Under the pieces are notes generated by a model that worked only from the letters and a program-made list of their open reading frames with translations, was not told the DNA's origin and did no database searches. Of a stretch of 64,000 nt of DNA, positions 15,201 to 27,773 are shown piece after piece. The position numbers and the translations under genes are program-made. The number at the start of each line of letters is the position of its first letter. Positions within the stretch are counted from its first letter, which is position 1. The DNA comes from Pterobdella sp. o SKG-2022 (taxonomy: Eukaryota > Annelida > Clitellata > Hirudinida > Piscicolidae): assembly GCA_964035795.1 (NCBI GenBank), contig OZ038321.1:23876850-23940849 (forward strand). The letters run 5' to 3'.

Positions 15201-18200
15201 NNNNNNNNNNNNNNNNNNNNNNNNNNNNNNNNNNNNNNATATATATATATATATATTAGATATTTCACCGTTTTTGTTTGCAACAGTGCTAGATGTATTG
15301 TCTGAAGATGGAAGAAAAGGTACTTTATATGAACTATTTATGCAGATTTATGGCAGAGACTATGGAAGAACTGGAAGCACAATTCAGCCGTTAGAAGGCA
15401 GCTTTTGAAGGGAAAGGATTGAAGGTTAATCTTGTTAAGACAAAGGTCATGGAGAGTGGTTGTTGTCTTGGCTAAGATTGATCCATGTGGTGTTTGGGCT
15501 AAGGTGAATTGTGTGAGGTGCAAGACATGTAAAAAGTGGGTTCATGCACAGTGTGCATGGGTAGAGATGAATGGAAGTTTTGAATGCAGGGTTTGTATGA
15601 ATGCTTCAAATGAGGAATGTTATAATGTTTCTGATGGTTATCCAAAAAGTTGGAGATGGTAAATAATTTTTTTTTATCTAAAAGACAATATGAATGGTGG
15701 AGAAAAAAGTGAGCTAGCTGGTACACGAAGGATAGGGCTGGGAGGAAAGGCATTCAACAGTGTGTCTTCTATGGTATGTGGTAAAAGAGACACAAGGAAG
15801 ATCAAAGGTCAAATTTATAGGACATATGTGAGGCCTGTCATGACGAATGGCTCAAAAACTTGGGTGGTAAGAACCGTTGAAGAAAGTATTTTGAGAAAAT
15901 CAGAAAAACGGATGCTTTGAATGATGTGTGGTGTGCAGTTAGCTGATGGTGTAAGTACAAAAAAGTTGATGGTTAGATTGGGGTTGGATAGTACTATTGT
16001 TGAAGTGGTGAGACAAGAAAGTTTGAGATGGCCGGTTCATGTTGTAAGAAAAGGAGATGATGCTTGCGCTAAGCAGGCGTGGAGGTTTGAGGTTGAAGGT
16101 AGTAGTGTAAGGAGAAGGCCAAGGTTAGCATGGAAAAGTATGATGGAAAACCTTTATCATGGGCTTGGATTAGGTCTTGAAAGTGCCTATGACAGGGTGA
16201 AATGAAAGGAAAGGGTTAGGTCATAGAAAGAAGTCCGTGACCCCTTGAAAAAGGGAAAGATGCTGATTATAATAAGATGATACTGATACTAGATATTTGT
16301 ACCTACACTTGATAATGTAAGTTTATTTTACAAAAAGCGTGAAATAAAATAAATTGTTTTCATTTGAATGTTTGGCCTAAAGAATTTGATAGTAGTAGTA
16401 ATAATATTATTAATAGTAGTAGTAGTAGTAAAATTAGGAATAGTAGTTATGTAGTTTTCAAATAGCAAAAATATTTTAAAAAATCAATAAAAGAAACAAA
16501 AAACCGTAATGAAAAACTGTACCACACACATTTATAATATAATGATGAGGGAAGGATGGATGGATGGAAGGAGATTGGATAAGTGTGTGGATGACAAGAG
16601 ACCTCAAATGGATACTATTACGCCACACCATCAATAACAAATGGCATACTGTAGATGGGTCGCACTTCTGTAAGGGAAGGGAAAGATTTATGGGCTGGGT
16701 GGAGATGTTATAATTGTATGTTGATCTATGGAGGTTTCAAGTTTTGTTGATCTGACTGTTTGAAATTTATAAAAACTATAATTCTTTTTTATTGTGGTAA
16801 TTCAGCTTATTTAAAATCGATCGAACTTATATAACTGATAATGATACTTGGCCCACCTCATCACTTATGAACTGATAGACATGATGAAATAGAAATTCTG
16901 CATGTTTCTTTGTGATGGTGGATATGTGTTTGTCTGCTTCTCCGTTGCTGTTCAAAAGACTGTGGCGGGAGATTGAAAGTGTAAATATCAAAACTAAAGG
17001 AAACAATAATATAATATAAATTTATTTTAAATTTTTTATTAAATAACATTGAGATAACCAACCTAGCGAAGATTCTACAGAACTGGTATCTAACAACAAA
17101 ATGGCGCCTGAAGAGCAGAGGAGAAATGACCTCGAGAAGTGTCCTTGATCTTTGACTCTCTTCTGACACGTCATACAGGTAATCACGTGGTATCACTTTT
17201 TCCTGTGAGTGATAATGATAATAAGCTATTTTTAAATATAAAAATCATGAAGTATTCATAATTATGGTAAAAATGATAATAATGATGGCAATGATGATGA
17301 TGATGAATAAATCCACCAAATATTCACACCCACCCAAGTAACGATCACCGCAACGGAGATAAGACAAACCATAAAAAACTCCAAAGACAACCACTCCACA
17401 GAGATCCACACTTGGGCTCACCCTAACAATATCCAAATCAATCCAACCAAAACCACAACCACACTCATGAACACAGAACCTTCAGAATACAACACACCAC
17501 TGAACATCCACATCAATAACACCCCCATTTCCACGACCTCCAACCCTACCACCCTTGGCCTAATTTGACTCCAAACTAAACATCTTCACCCACACAAACA
17601 GCACCATCACAAAAGCCCAAAAAACACTCAACCTTATAAAACTCCTAACACACTAATGCAAAAGCAAGGAGACACTCATCAACACATACAAAACAATAAT
17701 CCTCCCCATTGCTGAATACGATAACAACATTTGGTCACCCATCCACCTCCCTCAATAAACTCAATAAATACGAAAGCAGCTCTGAGAACACTCACGGGCT
17801 GTACACAAAACACCAACACCAAACACCTTCACTCAGAAACCAAAATCCTCCCACTGTAAACCCTCTTCAAACTCCACACCTCACAACTAATACAAAAAGC
17901 CTCACACCTTATCCACCCATTACAACCACTCACCACACAAGAAGCTCACCTCAGATAAAAAAAACAATCTACATTCAACGATACCGACAAAACCATAAAC
18001 ATACCCACCACCCAAAACACCTCTCACACACAAAAAACAGCATGAAAACAATACACACAAAAATAGTACACGAATACATAACATCCAGCCACAACGAAAT
18101 CCTCCACAAACAACCCCCTCCCCCTCCTATACACGATTCAGAAAGCACCCTAGATCACCATACAGAACGCACCCTCTCGCAACTCAGATCAAACGAATTG

Positions 18201-21200
18201 CCCTGCATCCTTTCATACCTTAATAAATCTCACCATCATCCCACCCATCACCCCCATGCCCACTCTGCCACGTCTACCCTCACGACAACCATTACCTCTT
18301 CATCTGCCTGTGGACAGATCCTAGCTGAGCTTTTAAAGAACTGGATGGTCTTGATGGAAACCTGAGAAGCACCCATCCACGACTCTGATGCTTGGAATGA
18401 AAAAAAAAAGATGCTGATGATAATGATGACGAACCTTGATGAGCTTGAGTGTAAGGTCAGAAAGGAGGGTGATGAGGGAGGGATTGTAGATGTCACTGAA
18501 AGAAAACAAAATAGCGATGCAACTAAACAATTCATCTCTTGTTGTTGTCGGTAGTTGTTGAGAGGATTGTTGTTGTGGTAGTAGCTGGTGTGTTGATAGT
18601 AGTGGTTGTGAGTCTGTGTTTTGTGATGATGTGTGCGCTTCCATGGTGCACCGAGAAAGTTGTTTGGAGAGATGGAGGAGCGATTTGAGGGCTGTTTCCA
18701 CACTGCTCTCATCAGTGTGACGTTCTGCTATCAAGCGTCTAATCAAATAACAGGATCAAAGTATTTTTATCTCATTATAAACAACTTTATAAGTTCAAAC
18801 TGAATACATAATTTAATTAATGATTAGCACATAATTTATAAAATTTTAATTTCATCAGAAATACATACTTGGAAATGGTGACGATGGTGGATATGAGGGT
18901 GGTTGGAATCAGAGAAAGATCATCTTTCAAGGTCGTCAAGAAGCAGTGAATCTGTTTGCATAATTATACCTAGTATCCTCCAAAAAACAATATTTCATTG
19001 CAAGATGAAACTAGGCTTTTATTGGCAAATAAAAATCAATAGTATTTATTCGATAAAACTCTATTATACATTGGAGTAAAGCTTAGAATGAAAAATAAAC
19101 ATTACAAACAATTTAAAAAAAAAAATAAAACTCACAACTGAGATTCGGAGGCTCGAAGGAACATCAGATGATATGATACTTGCCACAAACTCAAACAACA
19201 TGTTCTCATGCTTCTTAAACAAATCAATATTTCTCATGAAGAAGTTGACAGCTTCCACAACTACGGAGTGGCGGGGCGAGAAAAGGCTGGTCAACACACC
19301 ACCCTCCTCAACCCTTCTTGGACCCACACACCCAGTCAACTTGGGGTCAAACATGGAGTCATTCAGGTCAAGGTGTGTCTTCTCTTCCAGCTCTAGAGCT
19401 GTGCAACCCAAGTCATCCTCTGATTAATGGTTTCATAATATTTATTTAAATAATATATTTTTATTATTGGATTATAATTAATGATGCTAAAATAAACTTC
19501 GAGTTTAAATAAAGATTCTTTTATCATATTGAAATTTTAAAATTGTTTTAATGAACTCGCCAATGCCAAAGAATTGTGTGGGTGATGAAGTGAATGTAGC
19601 TTCATCATTCTTTAAGATCAACTGTCATAATTTCATGTTTAAGTTCATATTTTAGAGAGTAATACATACATCACTTTAATCTAACGCTCAAAACACTGTC
19701 TATAAATTCATGCCAATCTTTCTTGCCACATCCACACTCACCCACCTTCTTGGCATAATCAATGATGACACTCAAGAACTGCACTGGCACTGCAGTTGAC
19801 CAGGTACTTGAGGCGTGGTGGTACCTACGAGGGATGGAAAGACAACTACACATGATGGCGAGCACTTCCGCCTGATCTTCAGCGCCTGAAGAAGCCAACA
19901 GGATCTCTAGACATTCACTCAGTGACGACAAGGTGCTCTAAGAAAGTACATATCATTGGTTAGTATTAATAGTTTAATTATTACAGTTTCATCATTTTTA
20001 TCATAAGAGCCATCATTATTAATACTATTTAATATTCTTCTTAATAACAATACTTTTATATTCTTCTTAATAATAATACTGAACATCACAGCACACCGAC
20101 GTGGACATGAGAGGAAAGGCAGGAGAGCTGGCTGAGTGGATGAGTCATCAAGTGCACACACAACCACACAATATTCATGTGACTTTTCACTTCATGTTTC
20201 TGTGTTTGTTGTTTTTCTTTATTATTTTTATTTACTTATTCATTTTAATTTGATTTATTTATAAGTTTCGTTAATTTTCATATAGCGTGTAAAATAAATA
20301 AAAACGTAATATAACTTTAAGTCATAAAAAATTGGAACCCATAATGAACACACACACACCTCAATTTTATTGCTTTTGAGAGAATCGAGTTGATGACACA
20401 AGTAAGAAAGCAAACACGCCACCACATCACCACCATCATCTCCCCTCAAACCCCCACCATCACCTCCTACTATCTTATCAACAGAACCAATATTTCCAGA
20501 AATATTCTCTGTATCATATCTTTTATCATTCTTACCCGTTATAATTTCACCCAAAGAACTATCTTCTTCCTCATCATCATCATCCTCTTTCTCGCCAGCT
20601 TGAAAAACAGGAAAGTAGCAGGTTTTGCTGCATAGCAACCACTTGGCGTTTGCATACAAGGGGTTCTGATGCTGGTCCCATAACTTCATCACATTTTTGA
20701 TATCCATATTATTATTATTATCACTAATACTATTTTCTTTATCATTATCGACCTTAGTATCGTTACTACTTTTGTTATTTCTATCAATACTCTTTAAATA
20801 AATATCATCATTGGTTCCTATAATATGAGGGTCAAAAGAGGGGTCGGTGGTGGGAAGGTTGTTGGGTGGTGTGCACAACATGGTGATGACATGACTGATG
20901 GTTGAGATGTGGTCTAAAAAGATGGCGTTTTTGTGGGGTTCAGCTGGTTGGGGAGAGAGGGAGTATGGGATTTAAATTATGATATTTAGAATATATAGCT
21001 ATGAAATTATACAATTACAATAACGAATGAAATTAAAGGAAAAAACTTCAAATTTTTCCTAGTCCCATAATTAATATACAAAAAAACTAGAAGTATTAAC
21101 AGGAACAAACAATATACCAAATAATAAAAGTTTAAATATTTTTTTTTTAAAATATGAGTAAAAACATAAACGACAGTATGAAGATAGAAATTACCAACCT

Positions 21201-22116
21201 GTAAAATCATTATCAGGGAAGTTAAAACCAGGCAAGATCCATTGAAGCAATGATAACCTAGATTTGAAACTGACCTCGTTTAAGAATTTATAACTATTAC
21301 AAAGATGATACAGAAACATAATTGGTTGGAGAGAATGCTTGGGAGAAGCTAATTGGAAGAGAGAAATGAACTCATTGGATGGTTTATATAGGTCAGGTTT
21401 ATGAATAATCATGAGAGTGAGAAAGTTAAAACAATCTTGTTGGTCAGGTTGTATGGTCAGTTTCCTGAAAGGTGATTGGTTAAAGCAAAATTAGAATCTG
21501 AATTTTTATTAGTAAAAAATAATATAAAAATAAAAATTTAATAACTATGAATTTTGAAATCTATTAGTAGATGAAGCAAACGCCTTTAAGAGAATTTCTA
21601 AGCAAAGCTTCAAACATGAACTCCAATTTAACAGTACATCAAACTAACTTCTCAATGAGCATGGCCACGTCATTATAAAAATGATGACTCATACTGCCTT
21701 TGATGAATTCGCCCACCACCACCAGTGCCTCAGTCAACACTGTGCCCCCCTGCCGTCTGCAGAGGTAGGTAAGTAGATGAATAAATAGAAGGACAGATAA
21801 ATAGATAAGTAGACAGATACATGTAGGTAGAAACAGCTTTCAACAACTGCACCACTTCTTCCTCCTCCATAACTTTCCTCTTCTTGCTCAAGACTTTCGC
21901 CATTATACACAACCTTAGAATTTTCTATTTATCACTATAACTTTTATAAAATTTAACATATTATTTTTATCACAGCTAATAAGATTATTATTTGAGTTGT
22001 TTTTTTAATTATTTTTTCCGATTATTAATATTATTTTCATCCACCAAGGCAGGGCGCCCTGTGGTGACTTGCTTTCAACCAGTTGATCTCTCAGCCAGCT
22101 AAAGCTTAACACCTTG

Positions 22117-22179
<63 letters not shown>

Positions 22180-25100
22180 TGAACACATATCTACACCAGC
22201 AATAAAAGTAAAATATAAACCACGAAAAACAATGCAAACTAACAAGAGTGCATTTGAAAACTACCTAAATGAAAAGTTTTGTTAAAAAGTTAATGATGAA
22301 AATTACTGTGTGATAATTAAAAAACATGATGATAATAATAATAATAATAATAGCACCTGCTTCTTCCTCCTCTTACAGACAGGCTCATCTACCTCCTCCA
22401 CTGATCCGTCTTCCAAACCCTCACCCATCAGCTGGTCACCATATTATTTTTATTTATATTCACTATAGTTTTTACATTTTGAGTTCAACATTATTTTTTA
22501 AAAACCATTATTTTTATTACCAATACTATTAGTATTAATTTTTCATTGTTTATAAAATGGAAAAAACACGAACAAGCAGAAAGACAGAGGAAAACAGGTC
22601 GAAAAATTGATTGACAAAATCAAATTCTCTGTTGCCATTGAATCTGTTTGGAAATGTTCATCAGAGAAACCATACTATGAAGACTATTCAAAAATATATG
22701 ACTCAAATATACAAAGCTTAACACATAATAAAAGCAATAACTTGAAGAAAATTTTGACTAACTGAAACAATTGAAAGTAAAGTTTGATAAAACAATGAAA
22801 GTTTTATATAACTGTTAAATACAAGCATTAAACCCAAACAGACCCAGTGAGGAACTTGTGTTTGAAAGTGAGGTTGGCAACATCTTCTAGCAACACCCTC
22901 ATCAGAGATTTCAAATAACCCTGCAGTGTCGTTTATGATATTCAAGGTCGATTTACAAACTGTTTATTCCCTACTAGAGTCCATCCACCTTTGCTTCCAT
23001 CCATGTACCTGTGTATCCTTCAACTTTTTGTTTTTTTCTATCCCTGCATAAAGTATTTATCATATCCATCCACCCTTTACTACCAATACCAACCATCCAA
23101 ACATCTATCCACCACCCTCACACCACTACCTACTCATCACCCATCTTCACCGCTACCAACCACCCACCCATCTCCACCACTACCTACTCACCATCCATCT
23201 ACCACTATCTCTTTCATGATGCGTATGAGGATTGTGCATAATAATTTGAAGGTGGAAGAAGTTTATCATATCTATCTGTAATTTTCATAACAATTAGAAC
23301 ATTAGTATTGAATATTATTTTAAATATATATTTATACAAAAATAAGACAAGCATTTGATGTGCCAGTGACAACCAGTAACAATCTTTTGTTAATTTATTT
23401 AAGTTTAACAATAATAACAATGAAAATATATGTAGAGAATATAACTTTGATTCGTTCAGATGGCTGTGAACTCCACAAAAGAAGAAGTGCATTGAAAACC
23501 TCTTCACCCGCCTCACACACAACATCACAAAAGTCGAACATGAATGACGTCATCATGGTGTTTATGCTACGTAGATCGAACTCTATCAGCTGCAGTTGAC
23601 GTCTGTGTTGTTGTTTTTGTTGAACGACATTATGAGTTTGTTTTTGTGAGTGTTTATAGGTATGTTTTAGTGTGTATTTTTGTGTAATTTGAATATCAAT
23701 CTAATCTCATAGTGAAAAAAACCACATGAAAATCGCCCAAAAACTCATTTGGAGAATGGATAACTCACCTTGTATTAAGACTGTGTTGAAGAGTTTCAAA
23801 ACCCTGCCTCACAAAGAGGTCATCAGCAAGTGACAACATGGAAGAGGCATTATCTATGCTGGTGTTGATGTACCTGATTGGTGGAAGTGTTTTATTCTGA
23901 TTGGTTGGTTAATATGATAATAGTGTATAAAATTGTTTAATAGTCTATTTTTTCCTGAATATGTAATATATAGATTTTTCAATTTTTTAATTATATTATT
24001 AATTCTATTATTTATGATTTTATCAAAGTAACCATTACTTTTATTATAATATAAGCTTCAATGGAATAGATTATGCATAGAATTCAAGAAGAATTAAAAA
24101 GGTCAATGACCTAGATAGAGCTGTGACGTCAAGACTTGATTGTGGAGATGTAAGGCAGTCTTTGTATGTGGTCAGCAGTCTGTTCAGAAAGTCTGTGATG
24201 TCATTATTGTCATCAATATTACCAGAAAAATTTTTTACAATTATCATTAGCATTCTTATTATTGTCATTATCATTAATCGGCCCACATAGCTCAGCTGGT
24301 AAAGCGTTAGACTAGTTATCTAAAGTAACTGGGTTCAATCTCGTGCGGGCTGACAATTATACACACAAGGAGCAGCGCTCTGTGAATCATCTGTTGAGCT
24401 AACGAAACCCCAATATAGGGCCACTGAAAGTCAATCTATAAAAAAAATTATAAGTAGCATTTGCCATGATTATAGTTCACATCATAAGTATCATTTCAGT
24501 TTTATCCCAATTATTCTTCAGCATCTTGATAATACATTCATAATGGCTTTTATATGTTCATGCTTATAGATATTATGATCATTAATATGATCTTCATCAA
24601 TATATTATCGGCTCACCAAACACGAGCTGTGACCCAGCTGACAGCCAAACCTCTCTGTAACAGAAATGGTAGTTGAACACTGTGCTTAGAAGCTCATTCC
24701 CACAAAAATCTGACAAGATTCTTGTCTCCAGAACATCTCCAATGAACCTCATCACTATTGGTGTGCTCAATGATGGTTTGTCTGAGTTGGGATTAAAGTG
24801 ATTGGTGTTTTTTGGAGGTTTTTAAAACAAAAGAATGATCATTGTTTCTGAAGTTCTTATGTGATGAAAGGTGATTGATGTTTTAATGAAAAATAATTTT
24901 GTGGATTTGTTTAAGAAGGGAGTTGAATAAAAAATTATACTTTTGAGATTTAATGATGCTTTAATTCTAAAAAATTGAAGTTTGAGTTTAAAAAAAGGTC
25001 CATAAGTATGCAAACCTTGTGAGGATAATTTGAAGACAAGTTTGATGAGGTTGATTGAGTCAAAACTCTTTCGCTTAGTGGTTTTGACTTTTGGTCCCAA

Positions 25101-25648
25101 CACATTTGAGGTATCGAAATTGAAAATTTTTATAGCTATCTGGTGTGTATATTCGTTTTGAAAATTATAATTGAAGTGTTATTTATATCAAATTTATTTA
25201 TTTATTTTATTTATCAAATTTTTTAAAGTTCACTTTTATCAAGATTTTGAAAAAATAAAAAATGCTAAAATGTAATAAATGCCTTCAGAATAAATCTCCA
25301 TGTCAAAAAATTTTTTTCATTCTTGTTGTTTGAGTTTTCTGTGATTTTCTTACACACATCTTTGCTTCCAAGAAGACTTTGTATCTTTTTTATCAAATCC
25401 TTAAAATGAATGAAAAATTCGTCTATTACCTTATTTATAAAAACAAAATAATTTTGTTCATAGTTTTTGTATAATAAAGTTATAAATTTTTTATTGAGAA
25501 ATTATTGTTATTTGAATAATATAGAACCAATTTACAGATATATAATTTTGAATAATTTTTCAAATGAAAAACTAACTTTTCTATCAGTACTTTTTGAAAT
25601 GTCGACATTATTGAAGGAAGAAACTATTTCTTCCAGTTTCGACACCAT
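1..25648 (-). CDS. ATM: ATM-type PI3K-like serine/threonine kinase, many exons, 3' end cut by window edge
   Basis: ATM is the nuclear kinase that signals DNA double-strand breaks. The ATG is at 25648, in exon 25577-25648 (begins MVSKLEEIVSSFNN). N-terminal exons follow at 25283-25399, 25016-25139, 24617-24781, 24111-24192, 23769-23873, 23446-23602 and 22840-22920; phases join correctly. Mid-gene exons near 13.9-14.1 kb and 10.5-11.5 kb match ATM helical repeats. FAT-domain exons include 5694-6029, 4985-5122, 4600-4700, 4329-4439, 4006-4102, 3864-3914, 3496-3549, 3194-3301, 2827-2971 and 2520-2611. Kinase-domain exons are 2258-2467 (AGGLNLPKII), 2044-2082 (GKDDLRQDAVMQQ), 1764-1841, 839-939 (VVPLSQQSGVLEWC), 604-652, 252-387 and 1-56. 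The last carries GLGDRHIQNILID; the HIQN wording separates ATM from ATR, mTOR and DNA-PKcs. The activation loop, rest of the kinase and FATC lie left of the window. Several middle exons were not delimited; some contain Asn/Asp-rich insertions (around 20.3-20.9 kb and 10.5-11.5 kb). Confidence 0.93.
958..1044 (+). repeat. (TG)n microsatellite, 5' flank of a LINE tail
   Basis: Imperfect GT-rich tract with interspersed gtgggtg and gtatgggcgag units, ending in a pure TG run. It directly precedes a 5'-truncated LINE 3' end and lies in an ATM intron just upstream of exon 839-939 on the minus strand. Confidence 0.9.
1052..1556 (+). mobile_element. LINE 3' fragment with C-terminal C2H2 zinc fingers (copy A)
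   Basis: The plus frame encodes the extreme C-terminus of a non-LTR retrotransposon polyprotein. A GGQKQRWHDLI stretch, typical of the region after the reverse transcriptase, is followed by two Cys/His fingers (CSFPGCNKVA...HLRQKH and CKHCGLNFKKQG...H...C), then a stop. It aligns with the tails of the two copies at 37.8-40.1 kb. The reading frame is open to the end, so this tail is fairly young, but the element is strongly 5'-truncated. It sits in an ATM intron in the opposite orientation to the host gene. Both ends abut (TG)n runs. Confidence 0.85.
1557..1634 (+). repeat. (TG)n microsatellite, 3' flank of LINE copy A
   Basis: Nearly pure TG repeat of about 78 bp beginning 9 bp after the LINE stop codon. 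It may be either the element's own 3' tail or the target microsatellite. Confidence 0.95.
9390..9474. repeat. Foldback (hairpin) element
   Basis: Near-perfect inverted repeat in an ATM intron. The left arm (agctataattttcgataag...) is repeated as its reverse complement on the right, around a loop of about 10 bp at cgtgctaac. Weaker symmetry extends outward to about 9360 and 9510. It is closely related to the foldback at 54421-54591. Confidence 0.8.
12139..12200. repeat. (TATC)n microsatellite
   Basis: Tandem TATC units interrupted once by aaataac, in an ATM intron. Confidence 0.95.
14953..15004. repeat. (TAG)n microsatellite
   Basis: Imperfect TAG/TAA trinucleotide run directly upstream of the assembly gap. 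A similar run lies at about 16386-16433. Confidence 0.85.
15039..15238. other. Assembly gap (200 N)
   Basis: Exactly 200 N, probably a placeholder of unknown true size. It is flanked by TAG repeats on the left and an AT dinucleotide run on the right. Part of an ATM intron and probably the 5' part of the following LINE are missing. Confidence 0.98.
15290..16290 (+). mobile_element. LINE remnant with PHD-like finger inserted in the reverse transcriptase (ATM intron)
   Basis: Broken plus-strand frames show, in order: a stretch like the end of the RT palm (ETMEELEAQFSR, EGKGLKVNLVKTKVM), a Cys/His finger (CVRCKTCKKWVHAQC...FECRVC), and the RT thumb and C-terminus (IYRTYVRPVMTNGSKTW, then ESLRWPVHVVRKGDD). 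Stops and frameshifts interrupt the frame. The 3' noncoding end after 16205 aligns with that of the copy at 31780-32210, down to a short gatactgatac tail. Host gene ATM is on the other strand. Confidence 0.8.
17437..18315 (+). mobile_element. Degenerate Jockey-like LINE, 3' part of the reverse transcriptase
   Basis: Translating across frames gives pieces typical of Jockey-type RT C-termini: ITKAQKTLNLIKLL, KETLINTYKTIILPIAEYD, NIWSPI, RTLSQLRSNE, and a terminal CPLC...H...C knuckle. Many stops and frameshifts are present. The plus strand is strikingly C-rich and G-poor, unlike the surrounding intron. It lies in an ATM intron, antisense to the gene, just before the ATM exon near 18.33-18.75 kb. 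Confidence 0.7.
22118..22178. repeat. (AAT)n microsatellite
   Basis: About 20 pure AAT units in an ATM intron. Confidence 0.97.
24279..24441 (+). mobile_element. tRNA-derived SINE, tail type 1
   Basis: The head resembles a tRNA (gcccacatagctcagctgg as D-arm/A-box, gggttcaatctcgtg as B-box). It is followed by a body containing agcgctctgtgaatcatctg and gctaacgaaaccccaatat. The same body occurs inverted at 63663-63801. Intronic in ATM. The degenerate cloverleaf and attached tail argue against a functional tRNA gene. Confidence 0.75.
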
Positions 25649-25959
25649 TCTACCTCATTCTATTCAGCGCGCACAATACTTAAAATGGGTAACTAAAAGT
25701 TAACTTGCTAGTAATTTACAAGCATTTTAAAAATATTGTAAAGTTAACTTAATATTAATTGAAAACCATTTCAAAATTATTTAAAATAAAAATATTCAAT
25801 ATTACAAATTAATCAAATTTTACAGTTTCTAAATTGTTTTAAAGTTATGTAGCTTTTCGTCCAAAATTCTTCCCCATTGTTTAAAATTTTTTGATTTCTG
25901 TTAAAAATCATGTTTTTGATGAAGCATAGAGCCTTATCAACTTTTTTCTATTTCCCTCT
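25649..25959. other. 5' flank of the ATM gene, no gene seen
   Basis: AT-rich sequence between the ATM start codon and the LINE endonuclease remnant. It should hold the ATM 5' UTR and promoter. No recognisable TATA box or other motif was identified. Confidence 0.5.
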
Positions 25960-27250
25960 GACTGGCGCTGATTTTGGATTCTTCTCATGTTAAGCCAGAG
26001 TTCCACATCTTACAGCTTAAAATTCTTCTCCAGTCTGTTTCAGACGTCTCTTCTTTTTTTTGCGGGTTTTATTCAAACACCTATCTGTTTAAATTTCCAG
26101 GCTTTTTCCGTATGGAACTGCTTCTTTCAATGTTGACCATTTTTTGTCAACTTTTTCGCTTCGTTTGAATGTAGCACCTCGAAGTGGTTGTGTAGTAAAA
26201 TTTTAAAAATTTGCTTTGTGTCTTTTTGATTCAGCTCACCGACATTGAACTTTTCTCTCGACTGGGTGTTTCTCGTGGATAGTCGCATCTTGATCTTTGT
26301 GATGACGAGGTGGTGGTCTGACCAAATATCGGCGCCGCGTCTCACTCTAAAATTTTGAAGTCAGCTTCTCGCGTTTTCTCACCATGACGTGATCACTTTA
26401 ATTTTATTCGCTCGTCAAAAGAAGCTTAGATGGCTTTGTGGTATCGCCAGTGTAGAAAGATCGTACCTCCAATAAAAAGATTATTGGTAGAGCAGAAGTG
26501 AGCTAGCATCTCCCCATTTTTGTTCATTTGGCCAAGTCTGCATCTTTCCATCTTGTGCTTCTATCAGTATTGTCTGAACCAACTTTCGCGTTCATGTCCC
26601 CTATTAGGATGAGCATGTCTCGGTTTGAGATTTTGTCAAGAAATGATTTGAGTTGGGCATAGAAGCTGTCCTTCTCTTTCCCTTTTAATTTTTTGGTGGG
26701 TGCAAAACACATAACAATAGACACCTTCTCAAGGGTGACTCAAAGCGTGTTGTGATGATGCAGTCTAAGACAGGATCCAATTCCATCAAAAATTTCGGAC
26801 AACGGGGGTTTTACATCAGCTTCATGGCATTTTTCTTCGTTTTTGTTTGAATAAAGCAACGTCTCTTCTTTTTGCAATTTGGTTTTTTTTTGACAATTCG
26901 AAGGTATACCACACATTTCCAAGTGTGAGGTTGTATTTCTGCATCTCTCTCACTGCTTGTGCACATCGTTTTGTCTTCCAAAGTGTTGTCACATTCATGT
27001 TACTAGTAAAACAAACTTGCGTTAAAGTAACAAAGGAAAGTGTTTCTGGGTGAGAATGCGTTATCAATCCTTCTGGGTTTGGCTGCAACGCGTCATAAAT
27101 TTCTTAAAAGAAATTTCCGTTCTCCCTGGAACAGAAAATTTCTGGTTACAGTTGTTCTTGGTTTTTGTAACTTCTTTTTTCATGTGTGGGTAGACCCGCA
27201 GAACAACTCCCAACCTGGAAGGGCAAGTTGCACCGGTTTGCTTAAACTCT
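25960..27250 (-). mobile_element. Decayed LINE: 5' region and apurinic-type endonuclease
   Basis: Minus-strand fragments in successive frames match the endonuclease of RTE/craniofacial-development-protein-2-like LINEs: MNVTTLWKTKRCAQAVREM, MSIVMCFAPTKKLKGKEKD, MLILIGDMNAKVGSDNT, and RRGADIWSDHHLVITKIK. The GDMN and SDHH active-site blocks are visible, but the frame is broken several times. The element stops before the RT, so it is 3'-deleted or interrupted. It lies between ATM and FAIM, both on the same strand. The family may be the same as the C2H2-tailed copies at 37.8-40.1 kb, but no overlapping region is present to test this. Confidence 0.8.
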
Positions 27251-27773
27251 ACTAATTAAACCATTTAAGCATGGTTAAACCTTTCAAAAGCCAAAACCCT
27301 GGCTCATATAGCTTTGGGAGACTCTGGGACACACAAGCCGTTTTACCACGTCAAAATGGTGCACGATTAGAACGGAAAAATCATGCTTTGCTCATTCTCG
27401 AATTTTGTTGACTTCCTTTTCCAGACAGTTCAGAGCTTTTTTTATTAACCCATCAAAAGACCATTTATATGAAAATACATCAAAATTCAGTACCATGTAA
27501 AACTATATTCAAAATTACTGTCAATTAATTTACATCTATCTGGAGCAAAAAATGACTGGAAAACACACATTCATATTCAAAATTGGCAAGAACTTGTAAA
27601 ATAGATGAGCTTTGAGCATTCATGAAAAACATTCAATATTCTACGCTATTTACGGAAAAATTAATTTATTAGTTGATGGTTATAATGAATATTAAGATTT
27701 TAAACTATTAACTATTCAAATCTATAAAACCAGATCAATTTTGAATCGGAAAGTACCATAAACGGAAAAAAAT

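Noticed and set aside
17709..18365. 218-codon plus-strand frame rich in His, Thr and Pro
   Set aside because: Wrong-frame translation of the C-rich Jockey-like remnant, whose RT pieces lie in other frames.
24279..24353. Candidate tRNA gene
   Set aside because: The cloverleaf is imperfect, and the same head occurs with attached bodies at five other sites, so it is a SINE.
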